NCBI GenBank assembly: GCA_022448455.1
Contig: JAKUUR010000015.1
Span: 1-41,573 of the forward strand
Length of the DNA: 41,573 bases
Source of the DNA: Candidatus Thioglobus autotrophicus
Lineage (GTDB): Bacteria; Pseudomonadota; Gammaproteobacteria; PS1; Pseudothioglobaceae
Direction: 5' to 3'
Shown: piece after piece, positions 33,746 to 41,573 of the stretch
How the letters are laid out: each line of letters begins with the position of its first letter
How positions within the stretch are numbered: the stretch's first letter is position 1
The notes under the pieces: generated by a model
What the model saw: only the letters and a program-made list of their open reading frames with translations
Database searches by the model: none
What the model was told of the DNA's origin: nothing
Translations under genes and position numbers: made by a program

Positions 33746-36019
33746 TTAATCCTTCATTTTTGGTTTAAATATTATCAAGAGCTTTGGAAGTAATGTAAGG
33801 TTGACTAAAACAGCACTTAGCATAGCAACTGCCATAAATATACCAAAATAAATACTCGGGATAAAGTTCGATAAGACCAATACTAGAAAACCAATCGAAA
33901 CCGTTATTGCCGTGTAAAAAATTGCCAAACCAATTGAGCCATGAGTACGATACATTGATGCTAGATAGTCACTATCTTTAGCAAACTCTACTTGGAATCG
34001 GTTAATGTAGTGAATAGCATTGTCAATACCTATTCCTATAGCTATGGCGGCAATCGTTATTGTCATTAAGTCGAGTGGAATATTAGCCAATCCCATGGTA
34101 CCTAAAATTAAAAGAGAGGGAATTGTGTTGGGGATAACTGCTAACAGAGCAAGGCTCGTGGATCTAAAAATAAACAGAAACATTACAAAAATAATCACAA
34201 AGACGGTCGCAATAGTTTTGATTTGAGAATCAAACAAACTTTGAAGTAGATTATTGTAGAGAGTAAAGGATCCAGTAAAGTGAAAACTCTCAGGGTTGAA
34301 GCCGAACTTTTCGACTAGTTTTTTATTGATATCGTTGATTAGCTCATTTCTTTCAAGTGTTGGGTATGTCTCTTTGATTCGAGCAACAAACCTTAATTGG
34401 TCAGTTTCATCAGAGATATGTGGTCTCAGTAACTGAGACTTTGCAAATTCAGGCATTTGATTTTTACCTATCATTAGTAAAAAACCATTAGGAGCCTTGC
34501 CATTATTAGACTCTATGAGTACTTGCATGAAAGTGTCAATCGAGAGCACTTTTCCTACACTATCGATACTATCGAGATATTGATGTACTTGGTGAATATC
34601 TTCTCTCAAACCCTCGTCTGCCCAGTAAGCGCTTGCCAAGTCATCGAAGACAATTTCAAGTGGTACAGTCCCACCCAACTCTTGGTCAATAAAATTAAGT
34701 CCTTGGTTGATTTCAGTTGATTTTTTAAAGTAATCTATAAAACTATTTTCAACACTTAGTTTGGTTACCCCTGACAGAGAAACAAGCACAATTAAAATCA
34801 AGGCGACAATGATCTGTCTACCAAACTTATCGGTAATAATTGCAAGTTTCTGAACCATTGGAAATTGGTCAATATGGTTGTCAACTTTTGGTTTAGGTAA
34901 TAGAATCATTAAAATAGGAAAAGCAATAAAAGAGATCAAAAGGGCAATACTGACACCGATACTCATCATCAGTCCAAAATCAATTACGGGGCGAACATTA
35001 CTCATAGTAAGTGAGGCAAATGCTGCGATAGTGGTGATAGTTGTTAACCAGCATGGCTTAATCATTTGTTCCAGAGTTTGTATAATCAAATTACTCAGTT
35101 CAGCTTCTGGGTTATTTTTGGCTAGTTCTCTATATCGGACCACCAAATGAATTGTGACTGAAAGGGTCATCACAAGTAACAAAGAAAAAAAGTTTGCAGA
35201 GATTACTGTAACCTTCCATCCGATAGCTCCAATCAACCCTGTCATCAAGAGTGCTCCGGTCACACTAATCATAATTGGCATTAAAACCCATCTTATACTG
35301 TGAAAAATGATCGCAAGAATAATTGACATTATTAGAACGACCGCTAGACTAAATAAAATCAGGTCACTTGTTATATAGGCAATGACATCGTTTCTTATCA
35401 TTGGCACCCCGCCCAAGAAAAGACTTGCATCATTGCGATATTCATCCATCGTGGAGCGTATCTTTGTAATTGTGCCTTTTAATATTTCATCATCGACTAT
35501 AACTGTTGGGTCGGTTGAGCTTAGTGGGATTAAAAGCGCAGTCGTTCTAAGGTCTTTACTAACCAGATTATTAGCATAAATTGGACTGGATTGAAATTCA
35601 CTTTCAACGAAAGACATGTCAGCTTTTCCGTTATCAATAGTAATTACATCACTGGCTAGCTCAACTAGAGAGAGTGGTGGAGATTTAAATAAAGTGACAT
35701 CTAGTATCGAGATGACAGAGTCTACTTCTTCAATTCCGAGTAAGCTATCTCTAAAGGATCTAAGGTGTTCTAATTGATCAGCATTGATAATGCTCTCTTT
35801 TGCAGTGTAACTGATAATGAGGGACTCGTCAGAACCGAAAGTCTTTTGTGTTTCAAAATAGAGCTCAAGGTTATCGTCTCCCTCTAGAGAAAGGGAATCT
35901 GATGAAGCATCAAGAGAAAAGTATTGAATTTGTGATAGTGTTGTTACTATAACAATTAGCAATAGAACTAATGACCAAGCTGGCTTTTTTATTAAGAGGT
36001 TGAAAAAGGAATTCAACAT
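33746..36019 (-). CDS. RND/MMPL-family exporter
   Basis: This 757-residue inner-membrane protein has the RND/MMPL plan. One N-terminal membrane segment (~13-33) is followed by a large periplasmic domain (~35-215), then five segments (~218-385). The second half repeats this with a segment (~400-420), a loop (~425-610) and the last five segments (~612-750). Repeated sterol-sensing-like cores include TIAAFASLTMSNVRPVIDFG and AIAIGIGIDNAIHYINRFQVEF. Substrates of this branch are lipids or hydrophobic compounds in known cases such as HpnN; here unknown. No membrane-fusion or outer-membrane partner is adjacent. It starts 15 bases after pcm. Confidence 0.88.
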   Translation of the reverse strand: MLNSFFNLLIKKPAWSLVLLLIVIVTTLSQIQYFSLDASSDSLSLEGDDNLELYFETQKTFGSDESLIISYTAKESIINADQLEHLRSFRDSLLGIEEVDSVISILDVTLFKSPPLSLVELASDVITIDNGKADMSFVESEFQSSPIYANNLVSKDLRTTALLIPLSSTDPTVIVDDEILKGTITKIRSTMDEYRNDASLFLGGVPMIRNDVIAYITSDLILFSLAVVLIMSIILAIIFHSIRWVLMPIMISVTGALLMTGLIGAIGWKVTVISANFFSLLLVMTLSVTIHLVVRYRELAKNNPEAELSNLIIQTLEQMIKPCWLTTITTIAAFASLTMSNVRPVIDFGLMMSIGVSIALLISFIAFPILMILLPKPKVDNHIDQFPMVQKLAIITDKFGRQIIVALILIVLVSLSGVTKLSVENSFIDYFKKSTEINQGLNFIDQELGGTVPLEIVFDDLASAYWADEGLREDIHQVHQYLDSIDSVGKVLSIDTFMQVLIESNNGKAPNGFLLMIGKNQMPEFAKSQLLRPHISDETDQLRFVARIKETYPTLERNELINDINKKLVEKFGFNPESFHFTGSFTLYNNLLQSLFDSQIKTIATVFVIIFVMFLFIFRSTSLALLAVIPNTIPSLLILGTMGLANIPLDLMTITIAAIAIGIGIDNAIHYINRFQVEFAKDSDYLASMYRTHGSIGLAIFYTAITVSIGFLVLVLSNFIPSIYFGIFMAVAMLSAVLVNLTLLPKLLIIFKPKMKD

Positions 36020-36034
36020 ATCACATAGATTTGC

Positions 36035-36688
36035 CTAAAAAGCAAATTTTACTGAGGGTTCTGCGCCTTTCATGTAGTCTAGATGTGTTTCAAAAAGTGA
36101 TTTTGATTGCCACTCATTTTCATTGGTTCGTTGAACAAGTGTTGCTTGCATTTGGTTTATTGCGCCTACCACCATAAATAGTTTGCCGCCTGGTTTAAGT
36201 AAGCGAAAAAAGCTCTCGTTTTTATTTGGCAGAGCACAACCAACAACAATTGTATCGTATTGTTCGTTGTCAAAATTGTATGCTAATGCATCATCATTTA
36301 TGAAAGTAATATTGTTCAGATTGAGATCTTTGATTTTATTTTGAGCTGATCCACTTAATTGTTCGTCGAGTTCTATAGTTACAACTGATTGAGAAAGTTT
36401 TGCAAGTACAGAAGTGAAATAACCGCTACCTGTTCCAATCTCGAGAACAGTTTCGTGACCCTGAATATCAAGACTATCTAGAATCCTACCTTCTATCTTC
36501 GGTGAGAACATCTTTGCGCCATCGATCAGCGGGACTTCAATATCTGCAAAGACCAAGTTTAAATATTCTTCTGGCACAAAGTTTTCTCTGGGGGTGTCAC
36601 TTAATGCTTGGTTTGCGCGAACATTCAGACCACCCCAAGGCCTTATTTGCTGTTCAATAACATTTTTTCTTGCTTGCTTAATGTCCAT
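36035..36688 (-). CDS. pcm: Protein-L-isoaspartate O-methyltransferase
   Basis: This 217-residue SAM-dependent enzyme repairs isoaspartyl residues. NVIEQQIRPWGGLNVRANQAL and RENFVPEEY open the protein; SAM motif I is VLEIGTGSGYFTSVLA (~81-96), and YDTIVVGCALPNKNESFFRLLKPGGKLFMVVG follows in two adjoining stretches. The branch resembles short Pcm-like proteins that may not all act on isoaspartate. It lies 9 bases after lpdA and probably shares its transcript. Confidence 0.88.
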   Translation of the reverse strand: MDIKQARKNVIEQQIRPWGGLNVRANQALSDTPRENFVPEEYLNLVFADIEVPLIDGAKMFSPKIEGRILDSLDIQGHETVLEIGTGSGYFTSVLAKLSQSVVTIELDEQLSGSAQNKIKDLNLNNITFINDDALAYNFDNEQYDTIVVGCALPNKNESFFRLLKPGGKLFMVVGAINQMQATLVQRTNENEWQSKSLFETHLDYMKGAEPSVKFAF

Positions 36689-36697
36689 ACTTATTAT

Positions 36698-38104
36698 CTA
36701 TTTTTTATTTTTTTGTGGCATTAGGTCTGTAATAGTGCCTTCTGCCATTTCAGCAGCAAAAGCAGTTGTTTCTGAAAGTGTTGGGTGAGCATGTACTGTC
36801 AGTGCAATGTCACTCATATCACAACCCATTTCGATAGCAAGACTAGCTTCTGATATTAACTCACCAGCATTTGTTCCACAAATGCCCATGCCAAGGATCT
36901 TGCCCGTTTCAGAATCAAACAAACCTTTAGTAATGCCTTCACTTCTTCCTATACTCAAATTTCTACCTGAGGCAGCCCAGGGGAATACTCCTTTTTTAAA
37001 CTTGATACCTTCTGTTGTTAGTTCTTTCTCTGTTTTGCCAGTCCATGCGACTTCAGGGTCTGTATAAGCCACTGAAGGAATTGTAAGAGCATCAAAGCCA
37101 GACTTTTGACCACAAATTACCTCCGCAGCAACCTTAGCCTCGTGGGTAGCCTTATGGGCTAACATTGGTTGACCTACAATATCTCCAATAGCAAATATGT
37201 TATCTACATTAGTTTTCATCTGTCTATTTGTTACAATAAAGCCATCTTTATCTATATCGACACCTGCTTTTTCAGCATCTAATAAATGTCCATTTGGTGA
37301 ACGACCTATTGACACTAAAACCTTATCAAAGGTATCTGTTTCAGGTGCATCTTTACCTTCAAAACTAACTTTAATTCCTTTTTTGTTGGCTGTAATTTTA
37401 GTGACTTTAGTATTCAGAAAAATGTTTGAATAGATTTTTTTGATACGCTTAAAGAGTGGATTAATAATATCTTTATCTGCAGTCGGGATAAGTTGTTCAC
37501 ACAATTCAACAATTGTAATTTCACTACCCAATGCGTCGTAAATTGTTGCCATTTCAAGACCAATAATACCGCCACCCACTATAAGCAGTCTTTTTGGTAT
37601 ATCTTCTAGTAAAAGTGCATCTGTAGAGTCCATAACTCGTTCATCTTCAAATGGAAATATTGGTAATTTAGTTACCCTTGACCCGGCAGCAATGACACAA
37701 TGTTCGAATTCAATAATTTCATCAGTCCCTCCAAGGCTAACTTGATTAGTAGAGAGAAATTTTGCATAACCAGTCAGCACCTTTACTTTTCTGGCTTTTG
37801 CAAGTACCTTAATGCCACCAGTTAGTTTGTTAACTGTATTTTCCTTATTTTTCCGAACACCCTTAATATCAATTTTTGGACTTTCAAAATTTATACCAAG
37901 TTGATTAGCAGACTTAGCTTCATTGATGACCTGAGCGGTATGAAGAAGAGATTTTGAAGGAATACAGCCAACATTTAAGCAAACACCGCCTAAATTGTCA
38001 TGATTCTCAACTAAAACAACCTCCTTGCCCAGATCCGCAGCACGGAATGCAGCAGTATAGCCTCCAGGGCCAGAGCCAATAACTAAAACTTGTGTTTTAA
38101 TCAT
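36698..38104 (-). CDS. lpdA: Dihydrolipoyl dehydrogenase (E3)
   Basis: This 468-residue flavoprotein reoxidises dihydrolipoamide in the pyruvate dehydrogenase complex and other 2-oxoacid complexes. It shows FAD-binding VIGSGPGGYTAAFRAADLG, the redox disulfide GGVCLNVGCIPSKSLL, NAD-binding GGGIIGLEMA, FAIGDIVGQPMLAHKA and the catalytic HAHPTLSE near the C terminus. It overlaps aceF by 4 bases, so the two are translationally coupled. Confidence 0.97.
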   Translation of the reverse strand: MIKTQVLVIGSGPGGYTAAFRAADLGKEVVLVENHDNLGGVCLNVGCIPSKSLLHTAQVINEAKSANQLGINFESPKIDIKGVRKNKENTVNKLTGGIKVLAKARKVKVLTGYAKFLSTNQVSLGGTDEIIEFEHCVIAAGSRVTKLPIFPFEDERVMDSTDALLLEDIPKRLLIVGGGIIGLEMATIYDALGSEITIVELCEQLIPTADKDIINPLFKRIKKIYSNIFLNTKVTKITANKKGIKVSFEGKDAPETDTFDKVLVSIGRSPNGHLLDAEKAGVDIDKDGFIVTNRQMKTNVDNIFAIGDIVGQPMLAHKATHEAKVAAEVICGQKSGFDALTIPSVAYTDPEVAWTGKTEKELTTEGIKFKKGVFPWAASGRNLSIGRSEGITKGLFDSETGKILGMGICGTNAGELISEASLAIEMGCDMSDIALTVHAHPTLSETTAFAAEMAEGTITDLMPQKNKK

Positions 38105-39315
38105 AATAACATCTCCGTAATATTTCTAAGAACTTGGTTGAGGTCTGCCATGAATCTTGCACCTTCGGCACCATCAATGACTCTATGGTCATATGAAAGT
38201 GCGAGTGGAAGCATTGCGGCAGGTTCAAAAGACTCTCCATTCCATATTGGTTTAATCTGTGTTCGAGAGACACCCAATATCGCAACCTCTGGAGAATTTA
38301 TAATGGGTGTAAACTGGGTTCCGCCAATACCCCCTAGGCTTGAGATGGTAAAGCCTGCATCTCTCATCTCTTCCGGTTTTAATAACCCTTCTCTCGCCCT
38401 TTCAGATGTCTCTTTCAGCTCTTTAGCAAGCTCAATTAATGATTTTTTGCCAACATCTCGAACCACTGGTACAACTAAACCATTAGGAGTATCGACAGCA
38501 ATCCCGAGATTAAAATATTTTTTGATTACAAGATTCTCACCATTTTTATCTAGTGAAGCGTTAAAGTTTGGATGATTTTTTAGAACTTGAACAACAGCTT
38601 TCATTATAAAAACTAAAGGACTCAACTTAATGTTTCTCTCTTTTTGATGTTGACGAAATTGCTCCATTTGTTCAATATTAACTTCGTCAAATTGAGTAAC
38701 ATGAGGTATGGTTGTCCAGCAGTGTGTTAGGTGCTTTCCTGATATTTTCTTAATTCTCGAGAGCGGTATTATTTCCACCTCATCATCAATGTTTCCAGTA
38801 GTTACGATTTGTTTGACATAAGACTTTAAATCTTCTGCAAGGATTCTTCCTTTTTGACCGGAACCACTAATTTTGGATAAACTGACGCCCAGTTCACGAG
38901 CAAGCTTTCTGATGGAGGGTGAGGCATGAGAGTCGGGTTCAGTATCTAAAGAGATTTCTTCTTTCTTTTGATCAAGTTTATTTGGCTTATCTTTAGCTGG
39001 CGTTGAATCCTCAAGACTAACCTCTGGTTCTTTTGATTTCACAGAAGGTTCTGATTCAATCTCGGCGGGTTCGGAGTCACTTTCAACAGTGAGAATAAGA
39101 TCACCATGAGTTACTTTGTCACCCACCTTAATTGCTAGATTAGTTACCCTACCTGAGAAGGGAGCAGGAATTTCCATTGTAGCCTTGTCAGTTTCTAGCG
39201 TAATAATGCTATCATTTTCTTTGACAAGGTCGCCAATTTTAACCAATATCTCGATAACATCAACAGAGTCAAGATCACCAATATCAGGCAAATTAACATT
39301 TTTTGTGGTAGACAT
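38101..39315 (-). CDS. aceF: Pyruvate dehydrogenase E2, dihydrolipoyl acetyltransferase
   Basis: This 404-residue protein carries one lipoyl domain (~1-80, lipoyl-Lys in ETDKATMEIPAP), an acidic/Ser-rich linker, an E3-binding domain (~133-168, ASPSIRKLARELGVSLSKIS) and the catalytic domain (~180-404, SYDHRVIDGAEGARF). E. coli AceF has three lipoyl domains, so this is a compact form. The pyruvate-type assignment rests on general similarity and the GRxTNLAIKVGDKV-like lipoyl domain; another 2-oxoacid is possible. No aceE/E1 gene precedes it; a divergent ABC gene does. Confidence 0.92.
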   Translation of the reverse strand: MSTTKNVNLPDIGDLDSVDVIEILVKIGDLVKENDSIITLETDKATMEIPAPFSGRVTNLAIKVGDKVTHGDLILTVESDSEPAEIESEPSVKSKEPEVSLEDSTPAKDKPNKLDQKKEEISLDTEPDSHASPSIRKLARELGVSLSKISGSGQKGRILAEDLKSYVKQIVTTGNIDDEVEIIPLSRIKKISGKHLTHCWTTIPHVTQFDEVNIEQMEQFRQHQKERNIKLSPLVFIMKAVVQVLKNHPNFNASLDKNGENLVIKKYFNLGIAVDTPNGLVVPVVRDVGKKSLIELAKELKETSERAREGLLKPEEMRDAGFTISSLGGIGGTQFTPIINSPEVAILGVSRTQIKPIWNGESFEPAAMLPLALSYDHRVIDGAEGARFMADLNQVLRNITEMLL

Positions 39316-39469
39316 ATAGATTAAATAATTAGTTTATTATTTGAACTTCGTAATTATCCCAAAATTAGCTTAATAAGAGCAATCAATGTTAAAATAATTT
39401 CTCATACTAAAATCTTAAATCATTTTCTAAAAAACCCACTCTTTATTGCTTTCAATTTAGGTTGTATTT

Positions 39470-40378
39470 ATGGCGTTAGCATTGTCTACAGAAAAATTAA
39501 CTAAAACCTATTCAAATCAATTGAAGGCCCTTATAGGGGTAAATCTTAAAGTGGAAAAGGGTGATTTTTTTGCACTTCTAGGCTCAAATGGTGCTGGAAA
39601 AACAACTGCAATAGGAATTATATGTGGACTCTTAAAAAGTACTTCTGGGTCAGTTGAAATTAATGGACTTGACCAAAAAGCGCATGTCAATAAGATTAAG
39701 GGAATGATCGGATTGATGCCCCAAGAATTTAACTTCAATCCCCATGAACCAAATATCGAGATTTTGATTAACCAGGCCGGTTATTTTGGTATAGCTCGAA
39801 CTGAAGCTAAAATTCAAGCAGAAAAGTTGCTAAAAAAAATGGAACTATGGGATAGACGTTTTGATGTTGCACAGTCTTTATCTGGCGGAATGAAGAGACG
39901 CCTAATGCTTGCAAGAGCATTAATGCATGAGCCCGAAATATTAATTTTGGATGAACCAACAGCTGGTGTAGATGTTGAGATACGACAATCAATGTGGCTT
40001 TATTTAAAACAACTAAACAAAGAGGGCGTGACGATTATTTTGACGACCCATTATTTAGAAGAAGCTGAATCATTGTGTCGCAATATAGCAATTTTAGATA
40101 AAGGTGAATTGATTGAGCAGTCAAACATGAAAAAACTCCTTTTAAAAGCAAAACATCAAGTGTTAATTATTGAAAGTATTGACAAATTGCCAGAAAATAT
40201 CGCTATTGAAAATTGTAACTGCGAAATAATAGATGACCATACTTTACAAGTGTTCCAGGGTGAATCGACTTCGATTTCTGACGTAGTTCTTGCATTGTCA
40301 ACTCAAAATATCAATGTTTCTCATCTGCGTAGCGCACAAAATCGACTTGAAGCGTTGTTTTTATCACTTACCAACTAG
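39470..40378 (+). CDS. ABC-2 type transporter ATP-binding protein (YadG-like)
   Basis: This 302-residue ATPase has Walker A GSNGAGKTT, Q-loop LMPQEFNFNP, signature LSGGMKRRLMLARAL, Walker B ILILDEPTAGVD and H-loop TTHYLEEAE, then a ~80-residue C-terminal domain. It closely resembles E. coli YadG. With the following permease it should form an exporter of unknown substrate. It is divergent from aceF across 154 bases in which no strong regulatory element was recognised. Confidence 0.92.
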   Translation: MALALSTEKLTKTYSNQLKALIGVNLKVEKGDFFALLGSNGAGKTTAIGIICGLLKSTSGSVEINGLDQKAHVNKIKGMIGLMPQEFNFNPHEPNIEILINQAGYFGIARTEAKIQAEKLLKKMELWDRRFDVAQSLSGGMKRRLMLARALMHEPEILILDEPTAGVDVEIRQSMWLYLKQLNKEGVTIILTTHYLEEAESLCRNIAILDKGELIEQSNMKKLLLKAKHQVLIIESIDKLPENIAIENCNCEIIDDHTLQVFQGESTSISDVVLALSTQNINVSHLRSAQNRLEALFLSLTN

Positions 40379-40388
40379 GTTAGATATT

Positions 40389-41150
40389 ATGTGGATTGCA
40401 TATAAAACAATTGTAGTTAAGGAGGTTCTTAGGTTTTCACGTATTTGGATTCAAACTATCATTCCTCCAGTTATTACAACCTCACTCTATTTACTTATAT
40501 TTGGTGGACTAATGGGTAGCAGGATTGGTCAAATGCAAGGTATTGACTACCTACATTTCATTGTTCCAGGAATTATCCTTATGACTGTCATTATGCAGTC
40601 CTACTCTAATACTGTTTCTTCATTCTTTATGACTAAATATAACAATAGTTTTGAAGAGTTACTAGTCTCTCCTACTCCTAACTGGATTATTCTAATGGGA
40701 TATATAAGCGGAGGTGTAGCAAGAGGTTTCTGTGTTGGACTTGCGGTTACCTTTACCATTTCTTTTTTTGTAGAGATTAGGCCCTACAGTTTCTCTATTT
40801 TGATAGCCACATTCTTTCTAACCTCCGTAATGTTTTCCCTAGCTGGTTTTATTAATGGCGTTTTTGCTAGGACTTTCGATGACGTTGCAATCATTCCTAA
40901 TTTTGTTCTATTGCCGTTAACTTATTTAGGAGGCATGTTTTATAGTATTGATATATTGCCGAGTTTTTGGAGGGGGCTATCTACCTTTAATCCCATCTTT
41001 TATATGATGGATACTTTTAGACTTGGATTCTTGGGTATAGGTTCTATTGAGCTTTGGAAAGCTTTTATGGTGCCCCTGGTGATGATTCTTTTGTTGGCCT
41101 TGATTGCCAATTATCTTCTAAACAGAGGAGTAAGTATCAAGACTGAATAG
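40389..41150 (+). CDS. ABC-2 type permease (YadH-like)
   Basis: This 254-residue membrane protein with six hydrophobic segments matches YadH: ITTSLYLLIFGGLMGSRIG, DYLHFIVPGIILMTVIMQSY, NSFEELLVSPTPNWIIL and LPLTYLGGMFYSIDILPSFW. ABC-2 permeases export polysaccharides, drugs or lipids. ATG 40389, 10 bases after the ATPase stop, aligns with the family; a longer in-frame opening inside the ATPase gene is rejected. Confidence 0.93.
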   Translation: MWIAYKTIVVKEVLRFSRIWIQTIIPPVITTSLYLLIFGGLMGSRIGQMQGIDYLHFIVPGIILMTVIMQSYSNTVSSFFMTKYNNSFEELLVSPTPNWIILMGYISGGVARGFCVGLAVTFTISFFVEIRPYSFSILIATFFLTSVMFSLAGFINGVFARTFDDVAIIPNFVLLPLTYLGGMFYSIDILPSFWRGLSTFNPIFYMMDTFRLGFLGIGSIELWKAFMVPLVMILLLALIANYLLNRGVSIKTE

Positions 41151-41163
41151 TTCAGTCGTCTGG

Positions 41164-41187
41164 AAACCCCCATATGAAAGGGTTTTT
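41164..41187 (+). terminator. Probable terminator of the ABC exporter operon
   Basis: AAACCC (41164-41169) pairs with GGGTTT (41180-41185), loop CCATATGAAA, followed by T to 41187. It starts 14 bases after the permease stop codon. The stem is short. Confidence 0.55.
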
Positions 41188-41191
41188 GGAA

Positions 41192-41213
41192 AAGTGTGTA
41201 AGAAGTGTGTAAG
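41192..41213 (+). repeat. Tandem duplicate of an 11-base unit
   Basis: AAGTGTGTAAG occurs twice in direct tandem (41192-41202, 41203-41213) just after the terminator. No function is visible. Confidence 0.7.
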
Positions 41214-41253
41214 AGAATAAATATATCAAAATCTAGTTTTTAATTACCATTAG

Positions 41254-41291
41254 TAGTAGAATTAACTCATAGTTCAAAAAAGACTCTACTA
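41254..41291 (+). promoter_or_regulatory. Hairpin reaching the start codon of the last gene
   Basis: TAGTAGA (41254-41260) is fully complementary to TCTACTA (41285-41291), the last base being the A of the ATG. The loop of 24 bases would cover the region where a ribosome-binding site belongs; none is obvious there. It could lower or control translation. Confidence 0.35.
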
Positions 41292-41573
41292 TGAAAAAAC
41301 TACTCATACTTCTATTCTCAATACTGATTTCATTTAACTCTTATGGTGGTTGGTTTGACAAAACTGTTTGTGTTAAAACAGATGCTCAAGATAGAGATGG
41401 CATTATTTACTTACTAAATAAGACCAAACCATTTTCAGGCAAAAACTTATGTAAATATGAAAATGACCAGAATAAATCAAAAGGAAAAGTTAAAGACGGC
41501 AAGTTAAATAGTAAGTGGACTGAATGGTATGAGAATGGTGAGATAAAGTTCGAGAGGAAATACAATGCAAATC
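41291..41573 (+). CDS. Secreted MORN-variant-repeat protein (partial, 3' end missing)
   Basis: The 94 codons present start with a signal peptide (MKKLLILLFSILISFNSYG). They continue with a short linker containing two Cys, which may form a disulfide, and then at least one MORN_2-type repeat (GKVKDGKLNSKWTEWYENGE, then IKFERKYNAN). Such tyrosine/tryptophan-glycine repeats occur in YwqK-like exported proteins of unknown function. The gene runs off the window end. The ATG has no clear ribosome-binding site. Confidence 0.75.
   Translation, partial: MKKLLILLFSILISFNSYGGWFDKTVCVKTDAQDRDGIIYLLNKTKPFSGKNLCKYENDQNKSKGKVKDGKLNSKWTEWYENGEIKFERKYNAN

Noticed and set aside
38090-38575. 161-codon open frame opposite aceF
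   Set aside because: Shadow of the conserved catalytic domain of E2; Ser/Pro-rich translation with no family match.
40290-40388. Extended N terminus of the YadH-like permease inside the ATPase gene
   Set aside because: The ATG at 40389 aligns with the family start and follows the ATPase stop; the extension is in a conserved overlapping frame.

Overview
The window is AT-rich, densely packed bacterial chromosome coding for housekeeping and accessory metabolism. Gene content and protein character (RnfH, PmbA/TldE, Fis next to DusB, 6S RNA upstream of fau/ygfA, LptB, an AvtA-type aminotransferase) point to a gammaproteobacterium. The AT richness, short spacers, SulP transporters (one resembling the bicarbonate transporter BicA) and a dimethylglycine dehydrogenase-type oxidoreductase fit a marine oligotroph of the SUP05/Thioglobus kind. 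That placement is inference; no marker here proves it. There is no prophage, IS element, CRISPR array or rRNA.

Layout. 1-736: end of an upstream frame, tRNA-Ser(UGA) on minus, then rpmB-rpmG and a probably bidirectional terminator. 750-5237: acnB (minus) divergent from an unusual purB whose product carries an N-terminal Cro/CI-type helix-turn-helix; the shared spacer holds repeated palindromic and direct-repeat motifs. 5235-6286: rpsP (with a long acidic/alanine-rich tail) and rimM, without the usual trmD-rplS. 6294-9858: two divergent SulP anion transporters around an operator-like inverted repeat. 9882-18262: truA on minus, then a plus-strand run dgkA-birA-lptB-tsaD and hisA-rnfH-corC-pmbA-ubiH-like. 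18294-19191: fau on minus, preceded by a well-supported 6S RNA gene with its own promoter.

19337-28314 is the accessory part: yhgN/marC, an aspartate kinase with an atypical C terminus, a small PF13769-type gene, a dimethylglycine dehydrogenase-family enzyme, then a tight set of M20 amidohydrolase, AvtA-like aminotransferase, dimethylargininase (DDAH) and a FetB-like permease. The last group looks like uptake/catabolism of methylated arginine or related N-methyl compounds, with the DMGDH-type enzyme handling N-methyl groups through folate.

28353-33578 is a minus-strand run, nadB-def-dusB-fis-purH-rhodanese. A 167-base spacer after it holds a plus-strand terminator and a possible small RNA. 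33746-39315 is aceF-lpdA-pcm-RND/MMPL exporter (minus; no aceE next door). 39470-41150 is a YadG/YadH-type ABC exporter pair. The window ends inside a secreted MORN-repeat protein gene.

The strongest candidates for something new are the HTH-PurB fusion with its candidate operators, the methylarginine-type gene set, and the candidate small RNA at 33640-33732.
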